The notes beneath the pieces were generated by a model, which was given only the letters and a program-made list of their open reading frames with translations, was not told where the DNA came from and made no database searches. From the NCBI GenBank assembly GCA_036378435.1, contig DASUWK010000067.1, positions 21,956 to 85,955 on the forward strand: a stretch of DNA of 64,000 bases, given 5' to 3'. The position numbers and the translations under genes were made by a program. The DNA is from DASUWK01 sp036378435. GTDB lineage: Bacteria; Chloroflexota; Dormibacteria; Dormibacterales; Dormibacteraceae. The first letter of the stretch is position 1. Each line of letters opens with the position of its first letter. Shown piece by piece: positions 13,925 through 22,495 of this stretch.

Positions 13925-14707
13925 GTGGACATCGCGCTCCAGTACCTCGAGGTCCATGACGCGCTGCCCGCGGTCGTGATCACCATGAACCGCCCCGACC
14001 AGCGCAACGCGCTCAGCACCGGCCTCATGACCGAACTCACGGACGAGCTGGACAGGCAGAGCCGCCGCGAGGACTGCCGCGCGATCGTCATCACCGGCGC
14101 CGGCAGCGCCTTCTCCGCCGGCCACGACCTCAGCGAGCTCACCGATCGCAGCCTCGACGAGGAGCGCGCGATCTTCGAGACCTGCACGCGGATGATGGAC
14201 ACGATCCAGCGCATCCCGCAGCCCGTCATCGCCGCCGTCAACGGGCACGCTTTCGCCGCCGGCTGCCAGCTGGTGGCGACCTGCGACCTGGCCGTCGCCG
14301 CGGACACGGCGAGATTCGCCACGCCCGGCGTCAGGATCGGGCTCTTCTGCTCGACGCCCATGGTCGCGCTGAGCCGGAACATCGGCCGCAAGCACGCGCT
14401 GGAGATGCTGCTGACGGGCAAGCCGATCGACGCCCAGACGGCTGCCGAGTGGGGGCTGGTCAATCGCGTGGTCCCGGCGGCCGAGGTGCGGCAAGCGGCC
14501 CTCGAGCTGGCCGGCGAGATCGCCCCCTACTCCCCGCTCGTCCTCAAGATTGGGAAGGAAGCGTTCTACCGCCAGGTCGACGCCACACAGGATGAGGCGT
14601 ACCGGCTGATGGGCGAGGTCATGGCCCAGAACGCCGTGACCGGCGACGGCCAGGAGGGCATGACGGCCTTCCTCCAGAAGCGTCAACCGGTCTGGAAGGG
14701 CGAATAG
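13925..14707 (+). CDS. Crotonase-fold protein (enoyl-CoA hydratase-like, ECHDC3 type)
   Basis: The 260-residue protein has the crotonase core: NRPDQRNAL, the oxyanion-hole segment SAFSAGHDL and NGHAFAAGCQL. The two catalytic glutamates of classic enoyl-CoA hydratase appear replaced (GCQL in place of GCEL, and TPGVRIGL in place of PEI-x-LG), as in the ECHDC3-like subgroup. Hydratase activity is therefore doubtful. The GTG start at 13925 diverges from the Kelch gene by 28 nt. Other crotonase reactions, such as isomerase, hydrolase or decarboxylase, are possible. Confidence 0.85.
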   Translation: MDIALQYLEVHDALPAVVITMNRPDQRNALSTGLMTELTDELDRQSRREDCRAIVITGAGSAFSAGHDLSELTDRSLDEERAIFETCTRMMDTIQRIPQPVIAAVNGHAFAAGCQLVATCDLAVAADTARFATPGVRIGLFCSTPMVALSRNIGRKHALEMLLTGKPIDAQTAAEWGLVNRVVPAAEVRQAALELAGEIAPYSPLVLKIGKEAFYRQVDATQDEAYRLMGEVMAQNAVTGDGQEGMTAFLQKRQPVWKGE

Positions 14708-14742
14708 GCGCCGAAGAGGAGGTCGGGCGCACGGTCTCCCTC

Positions 14743-15339
14743 ATGCGGGGGATCGAGGCGACCTTCCTCTACGGCCAGCAAGACGCGACCGAGATCTGGC
14801 TCTGCCGCCACGGCGACTGCTACCTGGACATGAGCGCCGACCCCGACCCGCCGCTCAGCTCCTGGGGACGCGAGCAGGCGGCCAAGCTGGCGGAACGGGC
14901 GAACCGGATCGGCGTTGAGGCCGTCTACGCCAGCCAGGCGCGCCGGGCGATCCAGACCGCCGAGGCGATCGGCCGGCCGGTCACGAACGACGGCCGCCTC
15001 CGCGAGTTCGGTAACGACGCGCGCGCAGCCGCCGAGGCGGCGATGGACGCGAACAGCGTCAACTGGTCCGAGGACGCGGCGCAGGCTCAAAAGAGGATCA
15101 AGACGGCGCTAGACGAGATCGCGGCGCGACACCCGGGACAGAGGGTCGTGGTGGTGAGCCACGGCGGCATCATCCTCGCCCACCTCTGCGACCTCATGAG
15201 GGTGGAGTTCCCGCAGCTGCGGATCCTGCCCTACTACACGAGCGTGACGGTCATCCGGCATCGGGACGGCAAGCGCCGTGTCGGCTCGATCAACGACACG
15301 GCACACCTCGAACCGATCACCGGACCGCCTACCATCTGA
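14743..15339 (+). CDS. Histidine phosphatase family protein
   Basis: The 198-residue protein has the phosphoglycerate mutase-like signature: CRHGDC near residue 21 (catalytic His), GREQAAKL, ASQARRAIQTA (Arg) and VVSHGGII (second His). It is a cytoplasmic phosphatase of the branch related to CobC/GpmB-like proteins; the substrate cannot be read. It lies between the crotonase and the sdh operon and ends 4 nt before the sdhC start, so may be co-transcribed with sdh. Confidence 0.85.
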   Translation: MRGIEATFLYGQQDATEIWLCRHGDCYLDMSADPDPPLSSWGREQAAKLAERANRIGVEAVYASQARRAIQTAEAIGRPVTNDGRLREFGNDARAAAEAAMDANSVNWSEDAAQAQKRIKTALDEIAARHPGQRVVVVSHGGIILAHLCDLMRVEFPQLRILPYYTSVTVIRHRDGKRRVGSINDTAHLEPITGPPTI

Positions 15340-15343
15340 ATAC

Positions 15344-16102
15344 GTGGCCGTAGCGCAAAGAGCCGCGTCCCCCGCCGGTCCGGGCGAACCCGTCCAGAAC
15401 CCCTACTCGGTCCTCCCGAACTGGCTCTACCCCAGCTTCGTCGTCGCCGGCCTGGGCCTCTTCACGCTCTATGCGCTCTTCGTCGTCCTCTTCCAGCGCG
15501 ACGGGGAGTACGGCAACCTTTTGAGCCCCTTCTACTCGCCCTTCATCTGGAAGACCGGGCCGCTGCCGCCGGCGATCTGGATCACGTGGGCGCCGCTGGC
15601 GTTCCGCGGCACCTGCTACTACTACCGCAAGGCGTACTTCCGCTCCTTCTTCTGGCACCCGCGCTCGTGCGCCGTCGGCGAGCCGAAGCGCGGGACGTAC
15701 AAGGGCGAGACCGCCTTCCCCTGGATCCTCAACAACTTCCACCGCTTCGCCTTCTACGTCACCGCCGTCCAGGTCGGCTTCCTCTGGTGGGACGTCATCC
15801 AGAGTTTCGACTTCGGCGGCCACTTCGGCTTTGGCGTCGGCACGGCGCTGCTGCTGCTGAACACGCTGCTGCTGAGCGGCTACACGTTCGGCTGCCACGC
15901 CTTCCGCCACCTCGCCGGCGGCGGCACCGACTGCTTCAGCTGCTCAAAGAACCGCTTCCGGCTCTGGAAGGGCGTGACCGTGCTCAACGTCCGCCACGAC
16001 CGCTGGGCCTGGGCGAGCCTCTTCACCGTCATGGCGGCCGACCTCTATATCCGCCTCCTGATCCACGGAGTGATCCCATTCGACCCGCATTGGATGTTGT
16101 AG
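15344..16102 (+). CDS. sdhC: Succinate dehydrogenase membrane anchor (actinobacterial type)
   Basis: GTG at 15344 gives 252 residues with about five membrane segments and conserved His suitable for heme ligation (NNFHRFAFY, YTFGCHAFRHL). A single large anchor followed by flavoprotein and iron-sulfur genes is the arrangement of the mycobacterial Rv0249c-Rv0247c complex as I recall. It should bind heme b and menaquinone and dock the SdhA/SdhB module. It overlaps the sdhA start by 13 nt. Confidence 0.8.
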   Translation: MAVAQRAASPAGPGEPVQNPYSVLPNWLYPSFVVAGLGLFTLYALFVVLFQRDGEYGNLLSPFYSPFIWKTGPLPPAIWITWAPLAFRGTCYYYRKAYFRSFFWHPRSCAVGEPKRGTYKGETAFPWILNNFHRFAFYVTAVQVGFLWWDVIQSFDFGGHFGFGVGTALLLLNTLLLSGYTFGCHAFRHLAGGGTDCFSCSKNRFRLWKGVTVLNVRHDRWAWASLFTVMAADLYIRLLIHGVIPFDPHWML

Positions 16103-17835
16103 AGACCGACGTCCTCGTCATCGGGGCGGGGGGCGCGGGCATGCGCGGAGCGATCGCGGCCGCTGAGGCCGGCGCCCGGACGACCGTCATCTGCAAATCA
16201 CTGCTCGGCAAGGCGCACACCGTGATGGCCGAGGGAGGGATGGCCGCGGCCCTCGCCAACGTCGCCCAACTCGACAGCTGGGAGGCGCACTTCGCCGACA
16301 CGATGAAGGGCGGCAAGCTGCTCAACAACTGGCGCAACGCCTATATCCACGCCCAGGAGGCGCCGCTGCGGGTGCTCGAGCTCGAGCGCTGGGGCGCGAT
16401 CTTCGACCGCACGCACTCGGGCTACATCCACCAGCGGCCCTTCGGAGCCCACACCTACCCGCGGCTCGCGCACATCGGCGACCGCACCGGGCTGGAGCTG
16501 ATCCGCACGCTGCAGGACCGGCTCGTCCACCGCGAGAACGTCGACGTCCACATGGAGGTGACGGTCTTCAAGCTGCTGACGGGCGGCGGGCGCATCACCG
16601 GGGCCCTGGCCTACCGGCGCGCCGACGGCGGCCTGCTGCACTACAAATGCACGGCGGTACTCCTGGCCACGGGCGGCGCGGGCAAGATCTACCGCGTCAC
16701 CTCGAACTCCTGGGAGAGCACCGGCGACGGCACCGCGCTCGCGTACGAGGCGGGCGCACTGATCCAGGACGCCGAGATGGTGCAGTTCCACCCCACCGGC
16801 ATGGTCTGGCCGGCCGGCGTGCGCGGCATCCTCGTCACCGAGGGAGTGCGCGGCGAGGGCGGCGTGCTCAAGAACAAGGACGGGGAGCGCTTCATGGAGC
16901 GCTACGACCACGAGCGGATGGAGCTGAGCTCGCGGGACATCGTCGCCCGCGCGATCCACGCCGAGGTGCAGGCGGGCCGCGGCACGCCGCACGGCGGCGC
17001 GTACCTCGACATCACCCATCGCAGCGCCGACTACATCAAGCGGAAGCTGCCCTCGATGTACGAGCAGTTCCACAAGCTGGCGCACGTCGACATCACCAAG
17101 GAGCCGATGGAGGTGGCGCCGACCGTCCACTACTGGATGGGCGGGCTGCGCGTTGACGCCGACACCGGCGCCGCGGACGGCGTCGGCGGGCTGTTCGCTG
17201 CCGGCGAGGTCGCGGCGGGGCTGCACGGCGCCAATCGCCTGGGCGGCAACTCGCTGACGGACCTGCTGGTGTTCGGCAAGCGGGCCGGCGAGGCGGCGGC
17301 CGCGTTCTCGGGCGGGCGGCGGGTCAAGGAGGACAGGGCGGCGATCGACGGGGCCGTCGACGACCTGCTCGCGCCGCTGCGCCGCCGCGAGGGTCCGTCG
17401 CCCTACAAACTCCAGGGCGAGCTGCAGGACCTGATGACGCAGCACTGTGGCATCCAGCGGGACGAGGCGACGCTGTTGGAGGGTCTCGACAAGCTCCTCG
17501 AGCTGCGCGAGCGCGCGGCCGAGTGCGGCACGGGTGGCCCGACCGGGCGCGCCTTCAACCCCGGCTGGCACACCGCGCAGGACCTCAAGATGATGCTCGT
17601 GAACGCCGAGGCCGTCCTTCGCTCCGCCATCGAGCGCAAGGAGAGCCGCGGCGCCCACTCGCGGACCGACTACCGCAAGCTCGAGCCCCGCTTCGAGGGC
17701 ATCCACTTCGTCTCTGTGCGCGCGCCGGATGGCGCCATGAAGATCGAGGAGCGGGAGGTCGAGCCGGTGCCGTACAACCTGACCGAGGTCATCAGCCAGA
17801 GCTACGAGAAGTTCACGCCGGAGGAGACCGAGTGA
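16090..17835 (+). CDS. sdhA: Succinate dehydrogenase flavoprotein subunit
   Basis: TTG at 16090 is the only start near the FAD-binding strand VLVIGAGGAGMRGAIAAAEAG and gives 581 residues. The FAD-linking His lies in SLLGKAHTVMAEGGM. The substrate-binding and catalytic blocks are QFHPTG, TEGVRGEGG, the active Arg in ELSSRDIVARAI, and HGANRLGGNSLTDLLVFG. It oxidises succinate to fumarate. The upstream frame continues open into sdhC but is out of phase with it and is not coding. Confidence 0.9.
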   Translation: MDVVETDVLVIGAGGAGMRGAIAAAEAGARTTVICKSLLGKAHTVMAEGGMAAALANVAQLDSWEAHFADTMKGGKLLNNWRNAYIHAQEAPLRVLELERWGAIFDRTHSGYIHQRPFGAHTYPRLAHIGDRTGLELIRTLQDRLVHRENVDVHMEVTVFKLLTGGGRITGALAYRRADGGLLHYKCTAVLLATGGAGKIYRVTSNSWESTGDGTALAYEAGALIQDAEMVQFHPTGMVWPAGVRGILVTEGVRGEGGVLKNKDGERFMERYDHERMELSSRDIVARAIHAEVQAGRGTPHGGAYLDITHRSADYIKRKLPSMYEQFHKLAHVDITKEPMEVAPTVHYWMGGLRVDADTGAADGVGGLFAAGEVAAGLHGANRLGGNSLTDLLVFGKRAGEAAAAFSGGRRVKEDRAAIDGAVDDLLAPLRRREGPSPYKLQGELQDLMTQHCGIQRDEATLLEGLDKLLELRERAAECGTGGPTGRAFNPGWHTAQDLKMMLVNAEAVLRSAIERKESRGAHSRTDYRKLEPRFEGIHFVSVRAPDGAMKIEEREVEPVPYNLTEVISQSYEKFTPEETE

Positions 17836-18611
17836 GCCAAAACCGCGGTAACGCCGTCCGTCTCAAGGTGTGGCGCGGCAACGCCGAGGGCGGCGACCTC
17901 CACGAGTACCGCGTGCCCGTCCGCGAGGGCATGGTCGTGCTCGACGCCGTTCTCTGGGTGCAGGCGAACGCCGCGGGTGACCTGGCCGTGCGTTGGAATT
18001 GCAAAGCCGCCAAATGCGGCTCCTGCTCGGCCGAGATCAACGGCTTCCCGCGCCTTATGTGCAAGAGCCCGATCGACGAGTACGGCGATGAGATCACGGT
18101 CCGGCCGATGCGCACGTTTCCAGTGATCAAGGACCTCGTGACCGACGTCAGCTGGAACTACGAGGTCAACAAGAAGATCCCGGAGTTCACGCCGTCCGCC
18201 GCGGACGCGGAGTCGGAGGAGCCGTGGCGGATGGACCAGGTCGACGTCGACCGCTCGATCGAGTTCCGCAAGTGCATCGAGTGCTTCCTCTGCCAGGACG
18301 TCTGCCACGTTCTGCGCGACCACGATCGCAAGGACGCGTACTACGGGCCGCGCTTCATGATCCGCATCGCGTCTTTGGAGATGCACCCGAAGGACACGCT
18401 CGACCGGCGGCCGCTGCTGAAAGGTGAGGGCGGCGTCGGCATGTGCGACATCACCAAGTGCTGCCAGGAGGTGTGCCCGGAGCACATCCACATCACGGAC
18501 AACGCGATCATCCCGTTGAAAGAGCGCGTGGTCGACATGTCGTTCGACCCCGTGCTCGCTCTCGCTCGACGGTTCCGGCGTGGCTCAAGCCCAGACGACC
18601 AGCGCGGCTGA
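17832..18611 (+). CDS. sdhB: Succinate dehydrogenase iron-sulfur subunit
   Basis: GTG at 17832 overlaps the sdhA stop (GTGA) and gives 259 residues. The [2Fe-2S] domain has WNCKAAKCGSCSAEING and LMCKSP. The C-terminal domain has two cluster motifs (CIECFLCQDVCH and CDITKCCQEVCP) for [4Fe-4S] and [3Fe-4S]. It passes electrons from SdhA to quinone at the membrane anchor. The gene overlaps the following hydrolase by 32 nt. Confidence 0.9.
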   Translation: MSQNRGNAVRLKVWRGNAEGGDLHEYRVPVREGMVVLDAVLWVQANAAGDLAVRWNCKAAKCGSCSAEINGFPRLMCKSPIDEYGDEITVRPMRTFPVIKDLVTDVSWNYEVNKKIPEFTPSAADAESEEPWRMDQVDVDRSIEFRKCIECFLCQDVCHVLRDHDRKDAYYGPRFMIRIASLEMHPKDTLDRRPLLKGEGGVGMCDITKCCQEVCPEHIHITDNAIIPLKERVVDMSFDPVLALARRFRRGSSPDDQRG

Positions 18612-19404
18612 CGGCCGCGTCCTCTGCTACGCCGAGTTCGGGGACCTCGGCGGCTACCCGGTGTTCTCCCTGCACGGCACCCCCGGCTGCCGGCTGCTCA
18701 GCTCCCGCTCGATCGAGTTCGACCTCGAGGGCGTCGTCCGCTCTCTCGGCGTCAGGCTCATCCGGTACGACCGGCCGGGCTACGGCGGCTCCGACCCCAA
18801 GCCCGGCCGCCTGATCTCGGATTCGGCCTCCGACCTCGAAGCCGTGGCCGACGCGGTCGGCGTCGCTCGGTTCGCGGTCGTGGGCAGCTCGGGCGGTACG
18901 CCGCCGGCCCTCGCCGCGGGTGCGCTGCTGCCAGAGCGGGTCGAGCGCATCGCGATCGTCGCCCCACTGGCGCTGCTGCCTCGCGAGGAGTTCCTGCGTG
19001 GCACGAACGAGGAAGGGCGCGCCTACATCGAGGACTGCTTCGCCGGCGAGGGAGCGATGCTAAAGCGCTTCGCGCGCGAAGACGCGGAGTACCGCGAGGC
19101 CGCGGCCGAAGACCCGAGGGCGGCCGACACGTTCGAGCAGACCCGCAACGGCCTCCAGGGCTGGTTGGACGACGATGCCGGGTGGGCCCTGCGCCCCTGG
19201 GGCTTCGAGATCGGCGACGTCGGGCAGCGCGTGCAGGTCTGGTACGACCCTGCCGACCAGCTCCTGCCGCCGCAGCATCCGCACTGGCTCGCGGAGCATC
19301 TGCATAACGCGACCCTCCACGAGACCGACGCGCTGGGCCACGGCAGCGAAGGCGATCCGCGGGCCGACTGGCGCGCGCTCTACGGGTGGCTCGCCGGCGC
19401 CTGA
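18580..19404 (+). CDS. Alpha/beta hydrolase
   Basis: The 274-residue protein has the alpha/beta hydrolase fold: oxyanion block SLHGTPGCRLL, RYDRPGYGGSD, nucleophile elbow VGSSGGTPPALA, acid in YDPADQLLPPQH and catalytic His in DALGHGSEGD. GTG at 18580 overlaps sdhB in another frame. It is last in the sdh run; its substrate and any link to respiration are unknown. Confidence 0.85.
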   Translation: MAQAQTTSAADGRVLCYAEFGDLGGYPVFSLHGTPGCRLLSSRSIEFDLEGVVRSLGVRLIRYDRPGYGGSDPKPGRLISDSASDLEAVADAVGVARFAVVGSSGGTPPALAAGALLPERVERIAIVAPLALLPREEFLRGTNEEGRAYIEDCFAGEGAMLKRFAREDAEYREAAAEDPRAADTFEQTRNGLQGWLDDDAGWALRPWGFEIGDVGQRVQVWYDPADQLLPPQHPHWLAEHLHNATLHETDALGHGSEGDPRADWRALYGWLAGA

Positions 19405-19409
19405 CCTAG

Positions 19410-19423
19410 GCCCTGATCAGGGC
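19410..19423. terminator. GCCCTGATCAGGGC palindrome between convergent genes
   Basis: A perfect 14-nt palindrome starts 6 nt after the hydrolase stop and spans the stop of the convergent membrane gene. It is a plausible bidirectional terminator, though the loop would be tight. Confidence 0.4.
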
Positions 19424-20214
19424 TCGTCGTACTCCGCCGCGCAGTGAATCAGCTTCGACCGGTCGACCTCGTGGCCAGCCATCGCGATGATCACCGAGAA
19501 CACAGATTGCGCTGATGGTGAGACATCACCCGGCGAGCTGTCGGTGGCGTTGTGAGAGGCACCACCGGCATCCCATGCTGTGCAGGTGACGGCCAAGGAG
19601 GTCAAGGTCGTTGAGCTCACGTTCTTCACCCAGCCCGTCACGGCGACGTCCCCGTTCGCACCGATGGTCGGCGTGAAGTCCATGTCGGTCTGTTTGACCG
19701 TGGCCTGAACCGGCGTCGGCTGCGTCGGGTGCATGGCGCCCCAAACGATGATCCCGGTCAATGCGAGCGCCACCAACAGCCCGGGGCGTAGGAAGACCGG
19801 CCTGCCCTTGTCGAGCGCTTTGAATCCCGGCTGCGTCGTCAGCGTGTGCGGCCAGCGCGACACCCGGAAGCGGTTGACCAGGTTGTAGACGATCGTGTAC
19901 GGGTTGAGGATCGTTCCGCTCAGCAAACCCCACCACCCCGTCATCAGCGTCAGGTCCATCTGGCGCCGAAAGACGGCGATCGCGCAGTCGCGGCAGAGCC
20001 TGCCCCCGCGGCGCCGGTTCTGCCAGAACAAGATCATCCCGATGTGCTGCCTGAAGTTGACCTCGGCGGCCGGCGTGCTGCCGCAGACCTGACACCCGCC
20101 GAGAACCGCCGGCGCGACAGCCGGCCGGCTCGCAGGCACCCACGCCTCGCCATTCCACCACCACTTTCCATCGGGAGACAGCTGCGGCGGGGCGGGCGGC
20201 GCGCTCTGCGACAT
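19417..20214 (-). CDS. Membrane protein with DUF2510-like start and zinc ribbon
   Basis: The 265-residue protein opens with a WW-like segment (LSPDGKWWWNGEAWVP), followed by a zinc ribbon (CQVCG at 41-45 and CRDC about 33 residues later). A membrane-associated stretch and one clear transmembrane segment (LLVALALTGIIVWGAM, about residues 148-163) follow, then an extracellular domain of FxLYD type (VTGWVKNVSSTTLTSLAVTCTAWD). It is probably a membrane sensor or envelope protein. The function is unknown. Confidence 0.75.
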   Translation of the reverse strand: MSQSAPPAPPQLSPDGKWWWNGEAWVPASRPAVAPAVLGGCQVCGSTPAAEVNFRQHIGMILFWQNRRRGGRLCRDCAIAVFRRQMDLTLMTGWWGLLSGTILNPYTIVYNLVNRFRVSRWPHTLTTQPGFKALDKGRPVFLRPGLLVALALTGIIVWGAMHPTQPTPVQATVKQTDMDFTPTIGANGDVAVTGWVKNVSSTTLTSLAVTCTAWDAGGASHNATDSSPGDVSPSAQSVFSVIIAMAGHEVDRSKLIHCAAEYDEP

Positions 20215-20264
20215 GGCCGCCGACTGTATGCGTCAGCACGGCGCCGTGTCAACGAATAACCGGC

Positions 20265-21671
20265 TTAGGCGCCCACCTTGCCCGTGGCCATGAACCCGAT
20301 CATGACCAGCGCGGCAATCCCCATCAGCCCGGTCGCCGCCCACGTCAAGACGCGGCTCAACGTGCCGCTCACCCGCTTGCCCATGAGCTTCCTGTCTGAG
20401 CCGAGCAGCACGATCAGCACCAGCAGCGGCGGCGCGACGACGCCGTTGATCACGGCGGTGTAGAAGAGCGCCTTCACAAGGTCGATGTGCAGCGCGTTGA
20501 TGCCCGCCCCGAGGCCGGCCGCCACGACCATCACGAGGTAGAAGGTCGGCCTGTAGCGCGCCCGCGCCCCCAGGCTGCCCTCGAAACCGCCGAATTCCCG
20601 CACGGCGTACGCCGCCGAACCGCTCAGGATCGGCACCGCCAGCAGGCCGGTGCCGATGATGCCGACCGAGAAGAGCACGAACGCCAGCGGGCCGGCGAGC
20701 GGCTTGAGCGCGGCCGCCGCCTGCGCCGCGCTGGCAATCCCGTTCTGCCCGTGCGCATGCAGCACTGTCGCCGACGTGGCGACGATCGCGTACATCACCG
20801 CCTGCGAGAAGAACATGCCGATCGCGATATCGATGCGCGCCTCGCGCAGCTGCTTGTCACTCTGATGCTTGCGCTTCTCGCGTCTGATTCCGGCCGCTCG
20901 CAGCACGTCGATCTCCGAGCTCGCCTGCCAGAAGAAGAGATACGGCGAGATGGTCGTGCCGAGCACCGCGACGAGCGCCATGGAGTAGTCAGGAGTCAGC
21001 TCGAAGTGCGGGAGGAACGTCGCGCGCAAAAGATCAAGCGCCGCCGGGTGCGCGATGAAGAGCGTGACGACGTATGCGAACAGAGCGGTCGTCAACCACT
21101 TGAAGATCTTGAAGATCGTCGCGTAGGTCAGGAACAGCTGCAGCCCGACGATGAGAGCCGCGGCCGGCACGACCAGCACGATCGGCGCGATCAGGCCGCG
21201 GCTGAGCAGAGAACCTCCGGCCGCGACCGCGCCGAGGTCTGCACCTACGTTGATCGTGTTCGCGACGCAGAGCCCGAGGATGCAGACGCCGATGAGGCGC
21301 GCGTCGAACTTCTTGCGCAGCGCCGAGCCGAGCCCCTCCCCCGTCTCCAGCGCGATCCGGCCGCACAGCTCCTGGACCGCGAGCATCAGCGGGAAGCTGA
21401 ACAGCGCGGTCCAGAGCAGGCCGAGGCCGAACTGGCTGCCGATCTGCGAGTAGGTCCCGATCCCGCTCGGGTCGTCGTCGCTCGCCCCCGTGATGAGGCC
21501 GGGACCGAGAAGCTGCAGCCAGCGCATGGGTCCACGGCGCCTGTCGCCGCCGGTCGCCTGCTGCTTGTTCTGGGGATCGACCGGCTTTTTGCGCAGCTTG
21601 TCTTCCGGCGGCTCCACGTCGGGGCCAACCGGAAGTCGCTTCAGGAGGGGATCACGTATCGGCTCGGCCAT
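20265..21671 (-). CDS. NRAMP-related transporter with altered metal site
   Basis: The 468-residue protein has about eleven membrane segments with the NRAMP fold. Helix 1 carries DDDPSGIGTYSQ where Mn/Fe NRAMPs have DPGN, and helix 6 carries TTISPYLFFWQ where they have MPHN. The Asn and Met ligands for transition metals are thus absent. This is the pattern of the bacterial NRAMP-related clade, some members of which move Mg2+ or other ions. The substrate is uncertain. A basic, hydrophilic N-terminus of about 45 residues is cytoplasmic. Confidence 0.85.
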   Translation of the reverse strand: MAEPIRDPLLKRLPVGPDVEPPEDKLRKKPVDPQNKQQATGGDRRRGPMRWLQLLGPGLITGASDDDPSGIGTYSQIGSQFGLGLLWTALFSFPLMLAVQELCGRIALETGEGLGSALRKKFDARLIGVCILGLCVANTINVGADLGAVAAGGSLLSRGLIAPIVLVVPAAALIVGLQLFLTYATIFKIFKWLTTALFAYVVTLFIAHPAALDLLRATFLPHFELTPDYSMALVAVLGTTISPYLFFWQASSEIDVLRAAGIRREKRKHQSDKQLREARIDIAIGMFFSQAVMYAIVATSATVLHAHGQNGIASAAQAAAALKPLAGPLAFVLFSVGIIGTGLLAVPILSGSAAYAVREFGGFEGSLGARARYRPTFYLVMVVAAGLGAGINALHIDLVKALFYTAVINGVVAPPLLVLIVLLGSDRKLMGKRVSGTLSRVLTWAATGLMGIAALVMIGFMATGKVGA

Positions 21672-21722
21672 ATTGCGCTACCGCACAATATGATACCGAC
21701 GCTATACGGTTTTTAACCAGCG

Positions 21723-22106
21723 CTAGGGGACGCTGATCAGGACGAAGGCGGCGAAGCCGATGCCCACCACCGCCAGGCCGTACGTCAGCAGGCTCAGCCA
21801 GTACTTCGGGATCGGCACGCCGAGGTCGATCAGCATGTACTTCACGCGGTGGCCGAACGTGTAGAAGACGAGCGCCGAGACCACGAAGAAGTACGCCTTG
21901 ACGATTGGGTTGTTGAGCGTCGCCCACATCGTGTCGTAGTGCTGGTCGAGGACCGGCGCCAGGTGCAGCGGGCCGAGCACTCCCTGCACGAAGATGTGCG
22001 CCGGCACGAGGATCGCCGTGATCACGGCACAGTTGGCGAAAGTCGCCCAGAGCAGGCCGTCGAGACGGCCGCTGCGCGGTGCGTGGCCGCCTTCGTGAGC
22101 GCTCAT
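21723..22106 (-). CDS. frdD: Fumarate reductase/succinate dehydrogenase membrane subunit D-like
   Basis: ATG at 22106 overlaps the frdC stop (ATGA) and gives 127 residues with three membrane segments (FANCAVITAILVPAHIFVQGVLG, VVSALVFYTFGHRVKYML, YGLAVVGIGFAAFVLI). His residues (PAHIF, GHRVKY) fit quinone-site or heme ligands. It is last in the frdABCD operon. The D assignment rests on position, size and topology. Confidence 0.75.
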   Translation of the reverse strand: MSAHEGGHAPRSGRLDGLLWATFANCAVITAILVPAHIFVQGVLGPLHLAPVLDQHYDTMWATLNNPIVKAYFFVVSALVFYTFGHRVKYMLIDLGVPIPKYWLSLLTYGLAVVGIGFAAFVLISVP

Positions 22107-22495
22107 CTGCCGAAGTACACCAACAGCCCCGCGATGATCGCGCTGGTGACGAAGAAAGCGGCGAAAGCAAGCGTGGAGATGAGGCGCGAAGGCACCGTCT
22201 TGAGCCCGATCGGGATGCGCAGGATGAGTCCCGCGAGTGACAGGAACGTGTAGGAGTGGAACAGCGCAAACAGCGTGCAGACCGCGCTGAAGACGATGAA
22301 CGCCATCGACATGTGCGGGTGGTAGCCGGCCGGGCCGGATTTCACGCGCGCGATCTCGATGAGGAACCAGAGCCACCACAGCGCGATGGGCACCGCGGTG
22401 AACTCGCGCGCCATGTAGAACGCCGTGCGCGCGCTGCGCAGCCACCACGCGCCCGAGTAAGGGCGGCGGTAGGTCTGCACCCCCTCCGCGATCAC
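22103..22495 (-). CDS. frdC: Fumarate reductase membrane subunit C-like
   Basis: GTG at 22495 overlaps the frdB stop (GTGA) and gives 130 residues with three membrane segments. The block YRRPYSGAWWLRSARTAFYMAREFTAVPIALWW is typical of FrdC. His in MSMAFIVFSAVCTLFALFHSYTFL lies within a helix. It anchors the FrdAB module with FrdD. The longer frame to 22597 runs inside frdB and is not needed. Confidence 0.8.
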   Translation of the reverse strand: MIAEGVQTYRRPYSGAWWLRSARTAFYMAREFTAVPIALWWLWFLIEIARVKSGPAGYHPHMSMAFIVFSAVCTLFALFHSYTFLSLAGLILRIPIGLKTVPSRLISTLAFAAFFVTSAIIAGLLVYFGR

